This document shows, piece by piece, positions 33,918 to 35,777 of a DNA stretch of 35,777 bases (its first letter is position 1; every line of letters starts with the position of its first letter). A program made the translations under genes and the position numbers. Origin of the DNA: Candidatus Anaerobutyricum avicola (GTDB lineage Bacteria > Bacillota > Clostridia > Lachnospirales > Lachnospiraceae); the NCBI GenBank assembly GCA_019113845.1, contig DXGQ01000027.1, positions 1 through 35,777 on the forward strand, given 5' to 3'. The notes under the pieces were generated by a model that saw only the letters and a program-made list of their open reading frames with translations, was not told where the DNA came from and made no database searches.

Positions 33918-33958
33918 TTATTCCTTACGCTCCACAGCACCCTTTATTCCTTACGCTC
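33918..33958 (-). repeat. 15-base direct repeat at the MarR stop
   Basis: The same 15 bases occur at 33918-33932 and 33944-33958, offset 26 bases. The second copy holds the last codons and TAA of the MarR gene, so the duplication repeats the gene end just before the MATE ribosome site. Confidence 0.6.
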
Positions 33959-34390
33959 TAAAGCACACTGTGCATTTTGCATAATCCTCAGATTGATCGC
34001 AGAAAATATCTGCATTTCCTCCTGAGTGATCCCATCAAACACCGTCGCCTGAAATCTCCGGTTCACTTCCTCCACCGTCCGCACGATGGGCTCACTTTCC
34101 TCTGCGAGAGACAAATGAATCTTTCGCCTGTCTCCCGCATCCTGCTGCCTCCGCACCAGACTCTTTTGCACCAGAGTCTCCACCGCCTGAGACACATTTC
34201 CTTTCTGCATCATCCGAAGCTCCACAATATCTGCCGCCGTATCTCTGCCGGGATTATTATAGAGGAAACTGATCACTGTCGCCTCCGTCAGCGTCATCCC
34301 GTACTCCTGGCAGACATACTCTTTAAGCATACTCTCATGAAGCTTACTGATCCTCCGAATACCGGTCAGATAATCCGTAATCCGATTCAT
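33944..34390 (-). CDS. MarR-family regulator
   Basis: The 148-residue regulator has the MarR winged helix: LTEATVISFLYNNPG, ADIVELRMMQKGNVSQAVETLVQKSLVRR and the DRRKIHLSL wing. The frame is open to 34567, but the ATG at 34390 has GGAAGGAG and a normal family start. Promoter and a nested palindrome lie upstream, so it probably represses its own gene and the MATE exporter until a drug-like ligand binds. Confidence 0.93.
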   Translation of the reverse strand: MNRITDYLTGIRRISKLHESMLKEYVCQEYGMTLTEATVISFLYNNPGRDTAADIVELRMMQKGNVSQAVETLVQKSLVRRQQDAGDRRKIHLSLAEESEPIVRTVEEVNRRFQATVFDGITQEEMQIFSAINLRIMQNAQCALERKE

Positions 34391-34414
34391 ATCAAACTCC
34401 TTCCGCAAAAGCAA

Positions 34415-34468
34415 AAAATAGTTCCCGAAAATGGTTATTATTAGAACCATTCTTTCAAGAACTATTTT
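34415..34468. promoter_or_regulatory. Nested palindrome, candidate MarR operator
   Basis: Outer 10-base arms (34415-34424 and 34459-34468) enclose inner 7-base arms AATGGTT (34430-34436) and AACCATT (34445-34451), all perfect and nearly sharing one centre. It covers the -10 and start site of the MarR promoter, the expected place for a self-repressor. Confidence 0.65.
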
Positions 34469-34491
34469 AATCGTAAAAACTGAATTGTCAA
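34464..34491 (-). promoter_or_regulatory. Promoter of the MarR-MATE operon
   Basis: On the minus strand a perfect TTGACA (34491-34486) is followed after 16 bases by TAAAAT (34469-34464). The palindromic operator overlaps its downstream edge. Confidence 0.7.
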
Positions 34492-34508
34492 CCCATTTTT
34501 TTACAAAA

Positions 34509-34551
34509 ACAGACGCTTCCCATGTCAAACAGTAACACCGGAAGCGTCTGT
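34509..34551 (-). terminator. Terminator of the HD-domain gene
   Basis: Perfect 12-base arms (34509-34520 and 34540-34551) with GC-rich cores and a 19-base loop are followed on the minus strand by TTTTTG. The hairpin starts about 37 bases after the HD gene stop and separates it from the MarR promoter. Confidence 0.7.
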
Positions 34552-34588
34552 TGTATCGTGAATACAAGCCTCACAAAATATAATCTTA

Positions 34589-35089
34589 TCAGGCGGAAGC
34601 TCCGCCGACTACCAGTCGGTTCTTTCTGGAAAGGGCGATAGCCACATGACAGAACTCCATAGTGGCACAAACCTTATCGGCCAAAGTGATGATCCATGCC
34701 TCCTTGTTCTTCGGCATCGGTCCTAACGGGAACATATGACTTCTTATGGCTTCCTCTTCTCTGGCGCTGATCTGGAATGTCCTCACACTATTCTCCGCAG
34801 CTGCCTTCGGATGATAAAACGCCGGATGTTCTCCCTCCGGTGTCTCTTCCTTAAAATCAAAAAGACAGAAATCATGAAGCAGCCCTGCCCGTGCAGCGGC
34901 ACTGGCATCACACCCGAGCTTTCTGGCAATAAACCAGGAAAGATAGGATACGTTCACACTGTGCATGAAACGATTCGTCCACTGATGCTGTGTATACTCC
35001 TCCAACGCCATGAAGTCTTCATGGAAAAGGATGTGCTGCACCTCCGACAGGTAGTCTTTCGGCACTTCTTCTGATATCTGAAGGCCCAT
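34589..35089 (-). CDS. HD-domain phosphohydrolase-like protein
   Basis: The 166-residue protein shows the HD superfamily metal ligands in order: H43 in RFMHSVNV, H72-D73 in GLLHDF, H118 in IRSHMFPLG and D138 in TLADKVCA. The family hydrolyses phosphate esters, often nucleotides; the substrate is unknown. The frame opens with TTG at 35095, but the ATG at 35089 has AGGTGA at good distance. It forms its own unit with a promoter at 35124-35152 and a terminator at 34509-34551. Confidence 0.88.
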   Translation of the reverse strand: MGLQISEEVPKDYLSEVQHILFHEDFMALEEYTQHQWTNRFMHSVNVSYLSWFIARKLGCDASAAARAGLLHDFCLFDFKEETPEGEHPAFYHPKAAAENSVRTFQISAREEEAIRSHMFPLGPMPKNKEAWIITLADKVCATMEFCHVAIALSRKNRLVVGGASA

Positions 35090-35123
35090 CGGCAATCACC
35101 TGCTTTCTTATTTTGATACCTTC

Positions 35124-35152
35124 ATTATGGACGTTTATCCTGAAAAAAACAA
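35124..35152 (-). promoter_or_regulatory. Predicted promoter of the HD-domain gene
   Basis: On the minus strand TTGTTT (35152-35147) is followed after 17 bases by CATAAT (35129-35124), leaving a leader of about 30 bases. Confidence 0.52.
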
Positions 35153-35233
35153 GAGGTTTCACGAAATGTTAAGAAAATCGTCGCTATTATATAAAATGGG
35201 GATTTGTAAATGTGATAACAGATATCTGCTTAA

Positions 35234-35777
35234 ACAAATGACGTAAGGCACATACGGATTCGCCCGTCTCGACCCTCAGTCGGACTGGCCAGGGGCGTCA
35301 CTGTGAGATAGCTTCGGCCGTCCTCCTTCACAGCTCGCGGTCAAAAGCCGTATGTGCCCAAGCGTCATTTGTCTATGGAAAAATCTCTGTTCCACTTTTA
35401 CAAGAATCCTGTGTATGTTGGCAAAATACCATTCCATCTCGAGCGCATCTACAATATTGTGCCTGGCTCTCCGGGGATACCGGAGTTCTCTGTTTGCCAC
35501 ATTGTACAGGATTTTTGTAAAGGAGAAACAGTGTTTTCAAATATCCAGATGCCATTCGGAGTGCATACAGTTTCCGACCGCGAGCTGTGAGGGAGGACTG
35601 GAGAAGACTTGTGGAAGGCAGGGAGCAGGATTGGAAAAGGGATGGCTCCCGTGCTTGCACGAAGGAGCAGACCTTTTTAATCCTGTAAAGCGTAGCTGAA
35701 ACCGCTTTGCGGTTTCTCCCGGCCGATCAGAAAACGTCAGTAGTCCGAGTGAGGGTCGAGTCGGGAGGAACTGTATG
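35234..35777. repeat. Two inverted, diverged copies of a structured non-coding repeat
   Basis: Copy A reads plus from CATACGG (35251) to GGCAAA (35425). Copy B reads minus from CATACAG at the window end (35777) to GGCAAA (35498-35493). Shared blocks, in order: CTCGACCCTCA with TCGGACT, then CCTCC-TCACAGCTCGCGGTC, then GTATG, then AATCCTGT and GGCAAA. Copy B has an extra stretch of roughly 90 bases with two hairpins, GAAACCGC/GCGGTTTC and GCTCC-CGTGC/GCACG-GGAGC. Bases 35234-35257 also pair with 35348-35372. Short open frames here on both strands give similar peptides, a mark of the inverted repeat and not of a gene. The 680 bases after the HD gene contain nothing else I can name. Confidence 0.7.

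Noticed and set aside
35234-35372. Retron-like non-coding RNA
   Set aside because: The 24-base flanking pair resembles a retron a1/a2 stem, but no reverse transcriptase is in the window and the second copy and dispersed-repeat look argue for a different element.
35276-35699. Open frames of 74, 95 and 115 codons on both strands in the repeat region
   Set aside because: They lie inside the inverted repeat, both strands give similar peptides with a TASCEGG segment, and none has a good ribosome site or a known domain.
1-35777. CRISPR array, prophage or insertion sequence
   Set aside because: No regularly spaced repeats, no transposase, integrase or phage structural genes were seen on either strand.

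Overview
The window looks like chromosomal DNA of a Gram-positive gut-type Clostridia, most likely Lachnospiraceae. This rests on AGGAGG-type ribosome sites, FtsX permease/two-component modules, an ECF transporter with dedicated ATPase, a PF09820-type AAA-ATPase and short intergenic spacings; it is inference, since there is no rRNA or marker gene. Almost every gene is on the minus strand; only an XRE regulator and a GNAT acetyltransferase (20.5-21.6 kb) are on plus. No tRNA, rRNA, transposase, integrase or CRISPR array was seen.

Layout. (1) 1-5.25 kb, AT-rich: a SNF2-type helicase running off the left edge and a fused GmrSD-type (DUF262 + DUF1524) type IV restriction enzyme, each with its own readable promoter. 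(2) 5.3-10.4 kb, GC-richer: response regulator, histidine kinase, ABC ATPase and FtsX permease, a peptide-sensing or peptide-resistance type module, with a candidate regulator box before the ATPase. (3) 10.4-12.2 kb: an AAA-ATPase/PD-(D/E)XK protein. (4) 12.3-19.2 kb, strongly AT-rich: a compact gene set read behind a WYL regulator (19.2-20.2 kb). Its order is dynamin-like GTPase with degenerate G motifs, one or two tiny ORFs including a 32-residue single-span membrane peptide, a 1142-residue HerA/VirB4-like ATPase with a Ser/Thr-rich spacer, an LHH (HNH/ENDO VII) nuclease toxin and a SUKH immunity protein. This is the best candidate for an undescribed system. (5) 20.5-21.6 kb: XRE regulator, a perfect bidirectional terminator, and a GNAT protein with an Asp/His-rich insertion. 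(6) 21.7-27.2 kb: an ECF transporter (S, fused double ATPase, T) with a PHP-family hydrolase and an RpiR/SIS regulator; a palindrome upstream of the S gene is a plausible RpiR operator. (7) 27.2-32.5 kb: a second, paralogous response regulator-kinase-ATPase-permease module. (8) 32.5-34.5 kb: MarR regulator and MATE exporter with a nested palindromic operator at the MarR promoter. (9) 34.5-35.1 kb: an HD-domain protein. (10) 35.23-35.78 kb: two divergent inverted copies of a structured non-coding repeat reaching the window end.

How the parts fit. The helicase, GmrSD protein and the WYL/GTPase/HerA/nuclease cluster all look like accessory conflict or defence functions set between housekeeping transport modules. 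The two ABC/two-component modules and the MATE exporter suggest a cell that handles toxic peptides and drugs. The ECF block looks like a self-regulated uptake system whose substrate cannot be named from sequence.
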